Origin: Nocardioides solisilvae
Lineage (GTDB): Bacteria > Actinomycetota > Actinomycetes > Propionibacteriales > Nocardioidaceae
Direction of reading: 5' to 3'
Length of the DNA: 64,000 nucleotides
NCBI RefSeq assembly: GCF_003194625.1
Contig: NZ_QHKX01000002.1
Location: forward strand, 372,001-436,000
Each line of letters begins with the position of its first letter. Positions within the stretch are counted from its first letter, which is position 1. Positions 36,280 through 44,892 of the stretch are shown piece by piece. Below the pieces are notes generated by a model that saw only the letters and a list, made by a program, of their open reading frames with translations, ran no database searches and was not told where the DNA came from. The position numbers were made by a program, and so were the translations under genes.

Positions 36280-37887
36280 TCAGTCCACGTGGTGGCGCCG
36301 GAGCCCGTAGGTGAGGCCGTCGACCAGCGCCTCCCACGAGGCCTCGACCACGTTGGCACCCACCCCGACGGTGACCCAGGAGGACTCCCCGTCGGAGGTC
36401 TCGATCAGGACGCGGGTGACGGCGTCGGTGCCGTGGCCCGCGTCGAGGATCCGGACCTTGTAGTCGATGAGCTCGAACTTGGCGACCTCGGGGTAGGCCT
36501 GCGAGATGGCCTGGCGGAGCGCCGCGTCGAGGGCGTTCACGGGGCCGTTGCCCTCGCCGGTCACGACGAACCGGACGCCCGAGGAGACCAGCTTGACCGT
36601 GGCCTCGGAGAGCGCCTCCTCACCCGCGCCGGAGCCGCGCGAGGCGCTCTCGGTGATCACCCGCCAGGACTCCACCTCGAAGTACGACGGCCGGTGGCCC
36701 TCCGCCTCCTCGACGAGCAGCAGCTCGAAGGAGGCGTCGGCGGCCTCGAAGGTGTACCCCTGCTGCTCGAGCGTCTTGACCCGGTCGGTGACGCGGCCGA
36801 TCAGCTCGCGGTCCTCGTCGGAGTCGCCGAGGTCGAAGCCCAGCTCACGGCTCTTGAGCTGGATCGAGGCGCGGCCCGCCATGTCGGAGACCAGCAGCCG
36901 CATGTCGTTGCCGACCTCGACGGGGTCGAGGTGCTGGTAGAGGTTCGGGTCGACCTTGATGGCCGAGGCGTGCAGCCCGGCCTTGTGGGCGAACGCCGAC
37001 GCGCCGACGTAGGGCTGCCGGCCGGCGGGCGGGACGTTGGTGACCTCCGCGACCGCGTGGGCGATCCGGGTGGCCTCGCGCAGCAGCCCCTCGGGCAGCA
37101 CCTGCCGGTCGAGCTTGAGCTGGAGGTTGGCGACGACGGTGACGAGGTCGGCGTTGCCGGTGCGCTCGCCGTAGCCGTTGAGCGTGCCCTGGACGTGGGT
37201 CGCCCCCGCGTCCACCGCCGCGAGGCTGTTCGCGACCGCGCAGCCGGTGTCGTTGTGGCAGTGGATGCCGACCCGGCCACCGGTCGCGTCGAGCACGTCG
37301 GCCACGACGTGGGAGACCCAGCCCGGCAGCATGCCGCCGTTGGTGTCGCAGAGGGCGGCCACCTCGGCGCCCGCCTCGTAGGCGGTCCGGAGCACCTCGA
37401 GCGCGTAGGCGCGGTTGTCCCGGTAGCCGTCGAAGAAGTGCTCCGCGTCGAGGAAGACGGTGCGGCCCTCGGCGACGAGGTGGGCGACGGTGTCCCCGAC
37501 CATCGCGAGGTTCTCCTCGAGCGTGGTGCGCAGGGCCAGCTCGACGTGCCGGTCGTGTGACTTCGCGACGAGCGTGACGACCGGGGTCCCCGAGTCGCGC
37601 AGCGCGGCCACCTGCGGGTCGTCGGCCGCCCGTACGCCGGCCTTGCGGGTCGCGCCGAAGGCCGCGAGCCGGGCGTGGCGCAGGTCGAGCTCGGTGGCGG
37701 CGCGGCGGAAGAACTCCGTGTCCTTGGGGTTGGCACCGGGCCAGCCGCCCTCGATGAACCCGACGCCGAGGTCGTCGAGCTGGCGCGCGATCGTCAGCTT
37801 GTCGGCGACGGAGAGGTTGAGCCCCTCCTGCTGCGCGCCGTCGCGCAAGGTGGTGTCGTAGACGTGGAACGAGCCCTGCAGGTCCAT
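36280..37887 (-). CDS. cimA: Citramalate synthase
   Basis: This 535-residue enzyme condenses pyruvate and acetyl-CoA to (R)-citramalate, a threonine-independent route to 2-oxobutyrate and isoleucine. The aldolase-type domain begins FHVYDTTLRDGAQQEGLNL, with the metal motif HCHNDTGCAVANSLAAVDAG and the block GYGERTGNADL. A LeuA-type regulatory domain occupies the C-terminus. The ATG at 37887 is chosen over an in-frame upstream start. It is preceded by a terminator and a short leader ORF, suggesting attenuation control. Confidence 0.93.
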   Translation of the reverse strand: MDLQGSFHVYDTTLRDGAQQEGLNLSVADKLTIARQLDDLGVGFIEGGWPGANPKDTEFFRRAATELDLRHARLAAFGATRKAGVRAADDPQVAALRDSGTPVVTLVAKSHDRHVELALRTTLEENLAMVGDTVAHLVAEGRTVFLDAEHFFDGYRDNRAYALEVLRTAYEAGAEVAALCDTNGGMLPGWVSHVVADVLDATGGRVGIHCHNDTGCAVANSLAAVDAGATHVQGTLNGYGERTGNADLVTVVANLQLKLDRQVLPEGLLREATRIAHAVAEVTNVPPAGRQPYVGASAFAHKAGLHASAIKVDPNLYQHLDPVEVGNDMRLLVSDMAGRASIQLKSRELGFDLGDSDEDRELIGRVTDRVKTLEQQGYTFEAADASFELLLVEEAEGHRPSYFEVESWRVITESASRGSGAGEEALSEATVKLVSSGVRFVVTGEGNGPVNALDAALRQAISQAYPEVAKFELIDYKVRILDAGHGTDAVTRVLIETSDGESSWVTVGVGANVVEASWEALVDGLTYGLRRHHVD

Positions 37888-37918
37888 CTCGGCATCTCTC
37901 GGGTCGGGTCCGGGCAAC

Positions 37919-37947
37919 AAAAAAAACCTCCCGGGGTACGGAAGGTT
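37919..37947 (-). terminator. Intrinsic terminator (attenuator) upstream of cimA
   Basis: On the minus strand AACCTTCC pairs with GGGAGGTT (one G-U) around a seven-base loop and is followed by eight Ts. It lies 32 bases before the cimA ATG, between the gene and its leader ORF. It cannot end cimA, so premature termination is the natural role. Confidence 0.8.
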
Positions 37948-37973
37948 GCGCGTCGAGGGGGTCCTCGACGCGC
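37948..37973 (-). promoter_or_regulatory. Second hairpin of the cimA leader
   Basis: GCGCGTCGAGG and its perfect complement form an 11-bp stem with a four-base loop. It begins at the leader stop codon and abuts the terminator hairpin directly, the position expected for a pause or anti-terminator element. Confidence 0.6.
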
Positions 37974-38008
37974 TAGCGAATGATCACCTGGTCGTGCACA
38001 GACGGCAT
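37973..38008 (-). CDS. Putative cimA leader peptide (MPSVHDQVIIR)
   Basis: An 11-codon ORF ends TAG at the base of the hairpin preceding the cimA terminator. It carries Val, then Val-Ile-Ile just before the end, codons that would stall a ribosome when isoleucine or valine is scarce. No strong ribosome binding site is seen, and no clear -10 box lies next to it; the kinase gene ends 25 bases upstream. The call rests on position and codon content. Confidence 0.5.
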   Translation of the reverse strand: MPSVHDQVIIR

Positions 38009-38032
38009 CGTGCCACGCGCGTGGACCGTGCG

Positions 38033-39685
38033 TCAGCGGAGTCCGGGGATCGGGACCGCACGCCAGGGCGCGTCGGAGGCCGGGTCCCAGTGGGTGCCCT
38101 GGGCGGCGAGGGAGACGAACCCGGACGCGACGGCCCCGACGACCGCCGCCGCGACGAGCCAGCCGACGCCGCGAGCCGCCACCGGGCGGACCACCCGACC
38201 CACCGGACGCCGCACCCGGCCGCTCCCCGGTCCGGCCCACAGCCCCAGCACGAAGCCCGCGCCCACCAGCCCCAGCGAGAGGGACTCCCCCACCGCGAAG
38301 GCGAAGCAGAGCAGGCCCACCGCGAGGGCGACCCCCGCCGCCCAGGCCCCCAGGAGCAGGGTCCCGGGCACCGCGGCCAGCAGGTGGTAGGGGGTGGAGA
38401 ACGAGGCCAGCACGCCGTCGTACCAGCGGGCGCCCCGGGCCAGCCGCCGGTCGCGGACCGCCGACGCCGCGCGGGAGCCGCTGCGCAGGAGCCAGGCGAG
38501 GACGACCAGGGTCGCCGCCGCGAGCCACGGGGCCCACGCGAGCGCCGCGGCCGCGGCGGTCGCCGTGCCGCCGAGCAGGACCGCACGTCGCAGCCGCTCC
38601 ATCGGCGGCACCGGCTCCGGGGCGCGGTCGTCCCCGGTCCAGGGGACCCACGCCTCGTCCTCGTCGTCGTCCTCGTCAGACCAGTCGTCGGTCGGGGCGT
38701 CCTGCCAGTCGTCCCGCCCGTCGTCGGTCGGGGCGTCCCGCCAGTCGTCCCGCCAGTCGTCGGTCGGGTCGTCGTCCCAGTCGTCAGTCCCCGGGACCGG
38801 GAGGGCGAGGGTGCGCGGCTCGTCCGGGAGGGGCCGCGGCACCGGGCGGCCCGGGGGGACGCCGTCGCGCAGCCACGCCCGCAGCTCGGCCACCTTGGGC
38901 CGGGCCGTCGGCTCGGGGTCGAGGGCGGCCAGCACCACCCGGCGGAGGGGGCCGTCGAGCCCGCGCAGGTCGTGCTCCCCGCGGCGGACGCGGTCCATCA
39001 CGGCGACGTCGGGGCCGGCACCGTAGGGGCGCCGGCCGGTGGCGGCCCAGGCGACCGTGGCCGCCCACGAGTGGACGTCGGAGGCCGGCGTCGGGTCGTG
39101 GCCGTGCAGGATCTCGGGAGCCAGGTAGCCGGGGGTGCCCATCAGCCACCCCACCCGGGTGATCCGCGGGTCGTCGGCGAGGCGCGCGAGGCCGAAGTCG
39201 ATGAGGACGGGGTTGCGTCCCTCCATCAGCACGTTGGAGGGCTTGACGTCGCGGTGGAGCACGCCGACCGCGTGCACCGCCGCGAGCGCCTCGGCGAGGG
39301 CGGCAGCGAGGTGGACCAGGTCGTCGCCGCGGACCGGTCCCTCCTGGCGGACGTGCTCCTGGAGCGAGAGCCCGGGGACGTAGCGGGTGACCACGAAGGG
39401 GACCTGGCCCCACGGGTCGGCGTCCAGCACCTCGGCCACCCGCGGGCTGCGGACCCGGCTCAGCGTCTCCACCTCGCGGGCCAGCCGGGCACGGGCCTCG
39501 TCGTCGCCCACCACCTGGGGACGGAGCACCTTGAGGGCCACCCGCGGACCGCCCGGTCGCGCGGCGAGGTGCACCACGCCCATGCCGCCCTCGCCCAGGC
39601 GGGTGAGCAGCTGGTAGCCCCCGATCCGCAGCCCCGGGGCCGTGCGCCCGGCGGGTCCATGCTGCTGGCGGGGGGCGGCGGTCAC
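38033..39685 (-). CDS. Serine/threonine protein kinase with membrane-spanning C-terminal half
   Basis: This 550-residue protein has a Hanks-type kinase domain (residues about 20-280): GEGGMG loop, VALKVL, catalytic VLHRDVKPSNVLMEG, DFGLARLADD and the APE-type YLAPEI. A linker of acidic DDW repeats (about residues 300-345) leads to several hydrophobic helices and no extracellular sensor domain. It is probably a membrane kinase; its targets are unknown. It lies upstream of the cimA leader on the same strand. Confidence 0.93.
   Translation of the reverse strand: MTAAPRQQHGPAGRTAPGLRIGGYQLLTRLGEGGMGVVHLAARPGGPRVALKVLRPQVVGDDEARARLAREVETLSRVRSPRVAEVLDADPWGQVPFVVTRYVPGLSLQEHVRQEGPVRGDDLVHLAAALAEALAAVHAVGVLHRDVKPSNVLMEGRNPVLIDFGLARLADDPRITRVGWLMGTPGYLAPEILHGHDPTPASDVHSWAATVAWAATGRRPYGAGPDVAVMDRVRRGEHDLRGLDGPLRRVVLAALDPEPTARPKVAELRAWLRDGVPPGRPVPRPLPDEPRTLALPVPGTDDWDDDPTDDWRDDWRDAPTDDGRDDWQDAPTDDWSDEDDDEDEAWVPWTGDDRAPEPVPPMERLRRAVLLGGTATAAAAALAWAPWLAAATLVVLAWLLRSGSRAASAVRDRRLARGARWYDGVLASFSTPYHLLAAVPGTLLLGAWAAGVALAVGLLCFAFAVGESLSLGLVGAGFVLGLWAGPGSGRVRRPVGRVVRPVAARGVGWLVAAAVVGAVASGFVSLAAQGTHWDPASDAPWRAVPIPGLR
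38680..38789. repeat. Imperfect tandem repeats in the kinase linker
   Basis: Units like CCAGTCGTCGGTCGGGGCGT alternate with shorter CCAGTCGTCCCG units over about 110 bases. They encode DDWRDAPTDD-type repeats, giving a highly acidic linker between the kinase domain and the membrane part. Confidence 0.7.
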
Positions 39686-39737
39686 CCGGCGAGCGTACCC
39701 AGCGGTCGGCCTCCCGGGCGGGAGGCCGACCCGTGCC

Positions 39738-40814
39738 TCAGCAGACCTTGTGCATCCAGCCGAAGGTGTCCTCGGCCCGGCCGTACTGGATGTCGACGAG
39801 CGCCTGGCGAATCCGCATGGTCAGCTCGGTGCTGCGGGGAGCCGGGACCGTGCCCTGCGCCGAGCGGAGCTCCCCGACCGGGGTGATCACCGCGGCGGTG
39901 CCGCAGGCGAAGACCTCGACGATCTCCCCCGAGGCCACCCCCTCGCGCCACTCGTCGATCGCGAACTTCCGCTCCTCGACCTCGTGGCCCAGCTTGCCGG
40001 CCAGCTCGATGACGGAGGCACGGGTGATCCCCTCGAGGATCGTGCCCCCGGTCTCGGGGGTGACGACACGGCCGTCGGCGTGGACGAAGTACATGTTCAT
40101 CCCGCCGAGCTCCTCGACGTACCGGTGCTCCTGGGCGTCGAGGAAGACGACCTGATCGCAGCCGTGGCGGCTCGCCTCCTGCTGCGCGACCAGCGACGAG
40201 GCGTAGTTGCCCCCCGTCTTGGCCGCGCCCATCCCGCCGCGGGCGGCGCGCGTGTACTCCTCGGTCAGCCACAGGCTGACCGGCTTCACGCCCCCGGGGA
40301 AGTAGGAGCCGGCGGGGCTCGCGATCACCATGAACGTGACGTGCTGCGCGGGGCGCACCCCAAGGAACTTCTCGGAGGCGAACATGAAGGGCCGCAGGTA
40401 GAGGCTCTTCTCCCCCACGCTGTCGGGGACCCAGCGCTGGTCGGTGGCGACCAGGGCGTCGACCGCCTGCACGAACTCCTCGGGCGGCAGCTCGGGCAGC
40501 GCGAGCCGCTGCGAGGACCGGACCATCCGCCTCGCGTTCTCCTCGGGGCGGAAGGTCCAGATGCTGCCGTCGTCGTGGCGGTAGGCCTTCATCCCCTCGA
40601 AGGTCTCCTGCGCGTAGTGCAGGACCGCGGTGGCCGGGTCGAGCGAGATCGGGCCGTAGGGGGTGATCCGTGCGTCGTGCCACCCCTCGTCGGGGGTCCA
40701 CTCGACCGTGAGCATGTGGTCGGTGAAGTGCTGGCCGAAACCGGGACTGGCGAGCACCTCCGCGAGGCGCTGGTCCTCCACGGGGTTGGTCGACAGGGTG
40801 GTGCTGATCTCCAT
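39738..40814 (-). CDS. ilvE: Branched-chain-amino-acid aminotransferase
   Basis: This 358-residue PLP enzyme performs the last step for Leu, Ile and Val. Conserved blocks include LHYAQETFEGMKAYRHDDGS, YLRPFMFASE, the PLP lysine in AAKTGGNYASSLVAQQEA, EELGGMNMYFVH and ILEGITRASV. The ATG has TAGCCT seven bases upstream, so it may have its own leaderless promoter. It lies next to leuB but not overlapping it. Confidence 0.95.
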   Translation of the reverse strand: MEISTTLSTNPVEDQRLAEVLASPGFGQHFTDHMLTVEWTPDEGWHDARITPYGPISLDPATAVLHYAQETFEGMKAYRHDDGSIWTFRPEENARRMVRSSQRLALPELPPEEFVQAVDALVATDQRWVPDSVGEKSLYLRPFMFASEKFLGVRPAQHVTFMVIASPAGSYFPGGVKPVSLWLTEEYTRAARGGMGAAKTGGNYASSLVAQQEASRHGCDQVVFLDAQEHRYVEELGGMNMYFVHADGRVVTPETGGTILEGITRASVIELAGKLGHEVEERKFAIDEWREGVASGEIVEVFACGTAAVITPVGELRSAQGTVPAPRSTELTMRIRQALVDIQYGRAEDTFGWMHKVC

Positions 40815-40913
40815 GGGCGTCAGGCTATCTGCTCGGGCCGGGCCCCCGCCCCGGCGAGGGTCCCTGCGGTGGCGCCGCCGGACCGTGCCGGGGCGAGGTG
40901 CGCGGAGGCCACG

Positions 40914-41972
40914 TCAGAGGCGGGCGGCGATCGCGTCGCCCACCTCGGACGTGCGGCGTACCTCGCCCGCGCGGCGCGCGGAGACGTCCTCGAGGACCGC
41001 CTTCTCGACCCGCGCGGCCTCGTCGGGGCGGTCGAGGTGGTCGAGCAGGAGGGCGGCCGACAGGATCGCTGCGGTCGGGTCGGCCTTCTGCTGGCCCGCG
41101 ATGTCGGGCGCGGAGCCGTGGACCGGCTCGAACATCGAGGGGGTGGTCCGGTCGGGGTTGACGTTGCCGGAGGCCGCCAGGCCGATGCCGCCGGTGATGG
41201 CGGCGGCGAGGTCGGTGATGATGTCGCCGAAGAGGTTGTCGGTGACGATCACGTCGAAGCGGGCCGGGTCGGTGGTCATGAAGATGGTGGCCGCGTCGAT
41301 GTGCATGTAGTCGCGGGTCACGTCGGGGAACTCGGCGCCGACCTCCTCGAAGAGGCGCCACCACACGGAGCCGGCGTGCACGAGCACGTTGGTCTTGTGG
41401 ACCAGGGTGATCCTGCGGCGCGGACGCTTCTGGGCGCGGGCGAAGGCGTCGCGCAGCACGCGCTCGACGCCGTACGCCGTGTTGACGCTGACTTCCGTGG
41501 CCACCTCGGCCGGCGTGCCGACCCGCAGCGCGCCGCCGTTGCCCGTGTAGGGGCCCTCCGTGCCCTCGCGGACCACGACGAAGTCGACCTCGCCGGGATC
41601 GGCGAGCGGGGACGGGACGCCGGGGAAGATCCGGGACGGGCGCAGGTTGACGTAGTGGTCGAGCTCGAAGCGCAGGCGCAGGAGCAGGCCCCGCTCGAGC
41701 AGGCCGGGCGGCAGGTTCGGGTCGTTGGGCTTGCCGCCGACCGCGCCGAGGAGGATCGCGTCCTGGGCACGGACCTCCGCCAGGACCGAGTCGGGGAGCA
41801 CCTCGCCGGTCGCGAGGTAGCGCTCCGCGCCGAGGTCGTAGCGGGTGGTGTCGAAGGCTCCCGGGGCCACCGCGTCGAGCACCTTGAGTGCCTCTGTGGT
41901 GACCTCCGGACCGATCCCGTCGCCGGGGATGACGGCGAGCGTGACCGGTGGGGCTGCAGGGGTCTGGGTCAT
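40914..41972 (-). CDS. leuB: 3-isopropylmalate dehydrogenase
   Basis: This 352-residue NAD-dependent enzyme oxidises 3-isopropylmalate in leucine synthesis. It has [44 protein letters not shown] and the C-terminal [32 protein letters not shown], typical of the short actinobacterial LeuB. The ATG has TAGCCT six bases upstream; this box overlaps the stop codon of the small ORF before it. It is likely expressed both from that promoter and from upstream. Confidence 0.95.
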   Translation of the reverse strand: MTQTPAAPPVTLAVIPGDGIGPEVTTEALKVLDAVAPGAFDTTRYDLGAERYLATGEVLPDSVLAEVRAQDAILLGAVGGKPNDPNLPPGLLERGLLLRLRFELDHYVNLRPSRIFPGVPSPLADPGEVDFVVVREGTEGPYTGNGGALRVGTPAEVATEVSVNTAYGVERVLRDAFARAQKRPRRRITLVHKTNVLVHAGSVWWRLFEEVGAEFPDVTRDYMHIDAATIFMTTDPARFDVIVTDNLFGDIITDLAAAITGGIGLAASGNVNPDRTTPSMFEPVHGSAPDIAGQQKADPTAAILSAALLLDHLDRPDEAARVEKAVLEDVSARRAGEVRRTSEVGDAIAARL

Positions 41973-41981
41973 GGCGTGAGG

Positions 41982-42110
41982 CTAGTTGTCGTCGGGGCGC
42001 TGGCCGCCGTTGTCTCGCAGGTCAAGCGCGGTCTGCAGGGCCTGGAGGCTGTGCGGGCTGTCGGGGTCGTGGCGGGCCGGGCCCCACTCGGCCGGGTACA
42101 TGTCGTACAT
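41982..42110 (-). CDS. Small protein upstream of leuB
   Basis: A 42-residue protein, MYDMYPAEWGPARHDPDSP and on to a C-terminal DLRDNGGQRPDDN, is predicted from an ATG with GAGGAG five bases upstream. It ends nine bases before leuB and its TAG stop forms the start of the leuB -10 box. I do not recognise a characterised family; no transmembrane segment or motif is seen. The strong ribosome binding site is the main support. Confidence 0.55.
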   Translation of the reverse strand: MYDMYPAEWGPARHDPDSPHSLQALQTALDLRDNGGQRPDDN

Positions 42111-42515
42111 GGCGTGCTCCTCGGAAGTGCGTCGGGCGCAAGGGTGCGCGGGTGGTGACGGTGTGCTGGACGGGTGCGGGTGCTGCGGGGCGCAGCACCC
42201 GTGCGTCGCGGCGGGCGGTCCCGGTCTCGACCACGGATCGCGTGGGAGGGGGAACGCCGGCCACACCGGAGGCGGGTCACGTCGTGCGGAGGAGCGGGGC
42301 GCCGCGACGCAGTGGGGGCTGCTGGTCGAGGGCCACGTCAACGCCGAGCACCGCGGCGAGGTGGCCCTCTGTCAGGCCTCGCCGCGGCAGTCGATGAGTA
42401 CGAAGACGCTCCGCATGATGGGCCGACCATACTCCCGTCGCCACGACCGCGCACCGGCATCCCGCCAGGAGTCCACCTTGCGAGACGCAATTCCCAGGAT
42501 GAGAGACTCGGGGGC
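42111..42515. other. Intergenic region between the small ORF and the methyltransferase
   Basis: This gene-free stretch of 405 bases holds the leader ORF and crossing hairpins described separately (42328-42416). It also holds a third hairpin (CGGGTGCTGC, five-base loop, its complement, 42177-42201) without a U-tract, and a 13-bp palindrome TTGCGAGACGCAA (42477-42489). The palindrome lies 27 bases before the methyltransferase start. No longer coding frame looks real. Confidence 0.6.
42328..42416 (-). promoter_or_regulatory. Candidate leuB leader: short ORF MRSVFVLIDCRGEA plus mutually exclusive hairpins
   Basis: The ORF runs 42416 to 42372 and holds Val, Phe, Val, Leu and Ile codons. Its last codons (42377-42387) are perfectly complementary over 11 bases to 42351-42361. 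GAGGGCCAC just after its stop (42361-42369) pairs perfectly with 42328-42336. The two pairings cross, so only one can form. TATGGT lies nine bases before the ATG. No U-tract follows, so the mechanism, if any, is unclear. Confidence 0.45.
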
Positions 42516-43082
42516 ATGAGTGCTCCCCCCGAACTCCCCGAGATCGTCGCGCGCGCCTTCGACGTCTCGCGCAAGGCGGGCTACGTCTCGTTCTGCCGCA
42601 ACGAGACCGGCCGGCTGCTCGCGACGCTGGCCGCCACCCGGGGCGGCGTCATGGCGGAGTTCGGCACCGGGTGCGGCGTCGGCACCGCCTGGCTGCGCTC
42701 GGGGGTGCGCACCGACGCCCGGATCCTCACCGCCGAGCTGAACCCCGCGCTGGCCGCCGCGGCCGCCGAGATCTTCACCGACGACCCGTCGGTCGAGGTG
42801 TTCCAGGCCGACTGGTCCACCCTCAGCAGCAAGGGGCCCTTCTCGCTCCTCTTCCTCGACTCCGGCGACCCCGACAGCGTCCGTGTGGACGCCGTCGCCG
42901 ACCTCGTCGAGCCCGGCGGGCTGGTCGTGCTCGACGACTTCACCCCGTGCGAGTCGTGGCCCCCGATCTATCTCGGCCGCGTCGACACGCTGCGCGAGGA
43001 GTGGCTCACCGACGACCGGTTCACCGCCGTCGAGGTGATGATCGCGCCCGACGCCTCGGCGCTGATCGCCACCCGCCGCTGA
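42516..43082 (+). CDS. SAM-dependent methyltransferase (O-methyltransferase type)
   Basis: This 188-residue protein has a Rossmann-type SAM site (VMAEFGTGCGVGTAWLRSGV, ILTAELNP) and a later Asp-rich loop (LLFLDSGDP, VVLDDFTP) resembling the catechol-type O-methyltransferases. The substrate is unknown. It is transcribed away from leuB, from a region with a 13-bp palindrome. It is slightly shorter than classical catechol O-methyltransferases. Confidence 0.8.
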   Translation: MSAPPELPEIVARAFDVSRKAGYVSFCRNETGRLLATLAATRGGVMAEFGTGCGVGTAWLRSGVRTDARILTAELNPALAAAAAEIFTDDPSVEVFQADWSTLSSKGPFSLLFLDSGDPDSVRVDAVADLVEPGGLVVLDDFTPCESWPPIYLGRVDTLREEWLTDDRFTAVEVMIAPDASALIATRR

Positions 43083-43137
43083 CCGCGGGCGGCGGCCCCC
43101 CGGGCGTCGATCCAGCGCGTTGTCCCAGCGCGGCGCC

Positions 43138-44778
43138 TCAGTGGTAGTAGTTCACGTCGTCGAGCAGCAGTCCGGCGGCCACCGGGTTCGGCTTCCCGCT
43201 GGGGTCGTGCTCGATCCCGATCACGTGCCGCTTCCTGGTCCCGTCGTCGTAGGTGAGCTCCACGATCCCCTTGCGGACGACCCGGTAGGTGCCGCGCTGG
43301 TCGGGCGGCAGGATGCTCCAGACGCTGCCCAGGCCCGGCCAGCTGCCGATGGTGACCCGGCTCAGGGCGAACCTCCCGTCTGAGCCGAACGAGAGGTTCT
43401 CCGTCCAGCTGTTGCACATCAGCATGCAGGTGCCCGACCAGTTCTGGTGGATCAGGTCGGTCTGGAGCTTCGTGCCCTTGGCCGGCAGCGTGAGCGGGTG
43501 GAAGTCGAGCTTCTCCCCCGCGCCCGGGTGGACGAACGCGAAACCCTCGGAGGTGACCTTGGCCCGCTTCTTGCCGATCTTCACGACACCCTTGCGCTTG
43601 TTGTAGGTGTAGCGCTGGCACTCCTTCACCTTGGCCGAGCACCGGGGCCGACGCCCCTCCGCCCAGCCGGTGTAGGCCCACTTCGCGTCCACGAACCAGA
43701 CCCCGTGGGTGATCCACCCCGCGCTGGACATGGTGGTGGTCGACTCCCAGCCCCACCAGTAGCTGCCCTCCAGCTTCTTCGGCACGGTGGGCTTGGGGGT
43801 GATCGCGACCTGGGGCCGCGCCGTGGCCGGCGAGGCGCCCGCGCTGGTGGCCGTCAGGGTCACGGGCCGGGGCCGCGGCGCCTTGGCGCTCTTCGTCCTC
43901 TTGCCCTTCTTGCCCTTGCCCTTCGCCTTCTTGGGGGCCGTGAGGCGGATCTTCAGCTCGACGTACTCCGACGAGCGGCCGGCCAGGGCGGGCAGTTCCA
44001 CGACGCCCGGTCGCACCTGCACGCCCGAACCAGCGGCGGTGAGCCGCACCGGTCCGGCGTCGCCCTTGCCGGTGTTGCGCAGGGTGACCCGCAGCGAGGC
44101 CCAGCGGCCGGCGCGGGCGCCGACCATGAGCTGGTCGGGATCGACCTCCAGTGCGGGCCGGTGGGTCTCGTCCAACGCCTCCGCGAAGGCCCTGCTCAGC
44201 ACGGCGCCGTTCTGGTCGGTCGGGAGAACGACCGCGTAGGCGCACTCGAACGCGCTGTCCCGCAGCAGGGGATGCGCCGCGCTGGTGAGGGTCACCGACG
44301 CCCCTCCCACAGTGCGGCTGAGCGGCACGCCGGTGCCGTCGGTGAACTGGCCCTGCACCTGGGAGGAGACGGTGGTGGTGAGCGCCGTGAAGGCGGAGAC
44401 GCACGACCTGCCGTCCCAGGTGCCGAGCACGACCCCGAGGACCGCTTCAGCGTCGGTGGGGGCCTGCGCGAAGGACGCGGTGGTGGTGAGGACCTGTGCC
44501 TCGAGGTCGACGGCGACGTCGACCGAGGTGAGCTGGTGCTGGGGGTTGGCGGACGTCGACTCCACGTCGCGCAGCGACGCGGAGCGACGCACCACGCCCT
44601 CGGCCCACCCGTCGGCCTGCGCGCGGCTCCGGGCGCCGTCCGCGGCGCGCTGGCTGCGGTCGAGGCGGTCGAAGGCGTCGGGCACCGTCGCACCGTCCGG
44701 CCCGGCGGCGGACGCGTGACCGCCCGGCATGAGGACCAGCACCAACGGCAGTGCGGCAAGGAGACGTCGAGCGAGCAT
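43138..44778 (-). CDS. Secreted protein of unknown function
   Basis: This 546-residue protein begins with a signal peptide (RRLLAALPLVLVLMPGGHASA, cleaved near residue 24). It contains an immunoglobulin-like stretch, a Lys-rich linker (PKKAKGKGKKGKRTKS) at about residue 280 and a C-terminal part rich in aromatic residues (GSYWWGWESTTTMSSAGW). The C-terminal part has paired cysteines such as CMLMC. I do not recognise a family. It is probably an exported or cell-wall protein; the basic linker could bind cell-wall polymers. Confidence 0.65.
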   Translation of the reverse strand: MLARRLLAALPLVLVLMPGGHASAAGPDGATVPDAFDRLDRSQRAADGARSRAQADGWAEGVVRRSASLRDVESTSANPQHQLTSVDVAVDLEAQVLTTTASFAQAPTDAEAVLGVVLGTWDGRSCVSAFTALTTTVSSQVQGQFTDGTGVPLSRTVGGASVTLTSAAHPLLRDSAFECAYAVVLPTDQNGAVLSRAFAEALDETHRPALEVDPDQLMVGARAGRWASLRVTLRNTGKGDAGPVRLTAAGSGVQVRPGVVELPALAGRSSEYVELKIRLTAPKKAKGKGKKGKRTKSAKAPRPRPVTLTATSAGASPATARPQVAITPKPTVPKKLEGSYWWGWESTTTMSSAGWITHGVWFVDAKWAYTGWAEGRRPRCSAKVKECQRYTYNKRKGVVKIGKKRAKVTSEGFAFVHPGAGEKLDFHPLTLPAKGTKLQTDLIHQNWSGTCMLMCNSWTENLSFGSDGRFALSRVTIGSWPGLGSVWSILPPDQRGTYRVVRKGIVELTYDDGTRKRHVIGIEHDPSGKPNPVAAGLLLDDVNYYH

Positions 44779-44892
44779 GGATTCCCCCGGAGGTCGTGAA
44801 CGTGCGGCACACCCTAGTCACAGGTCAGGGGCCCGGTCACGCGGAACCTTCCGCACCGGACGTCCCGTCACCCACGCGACGCCGGGAGGCCG

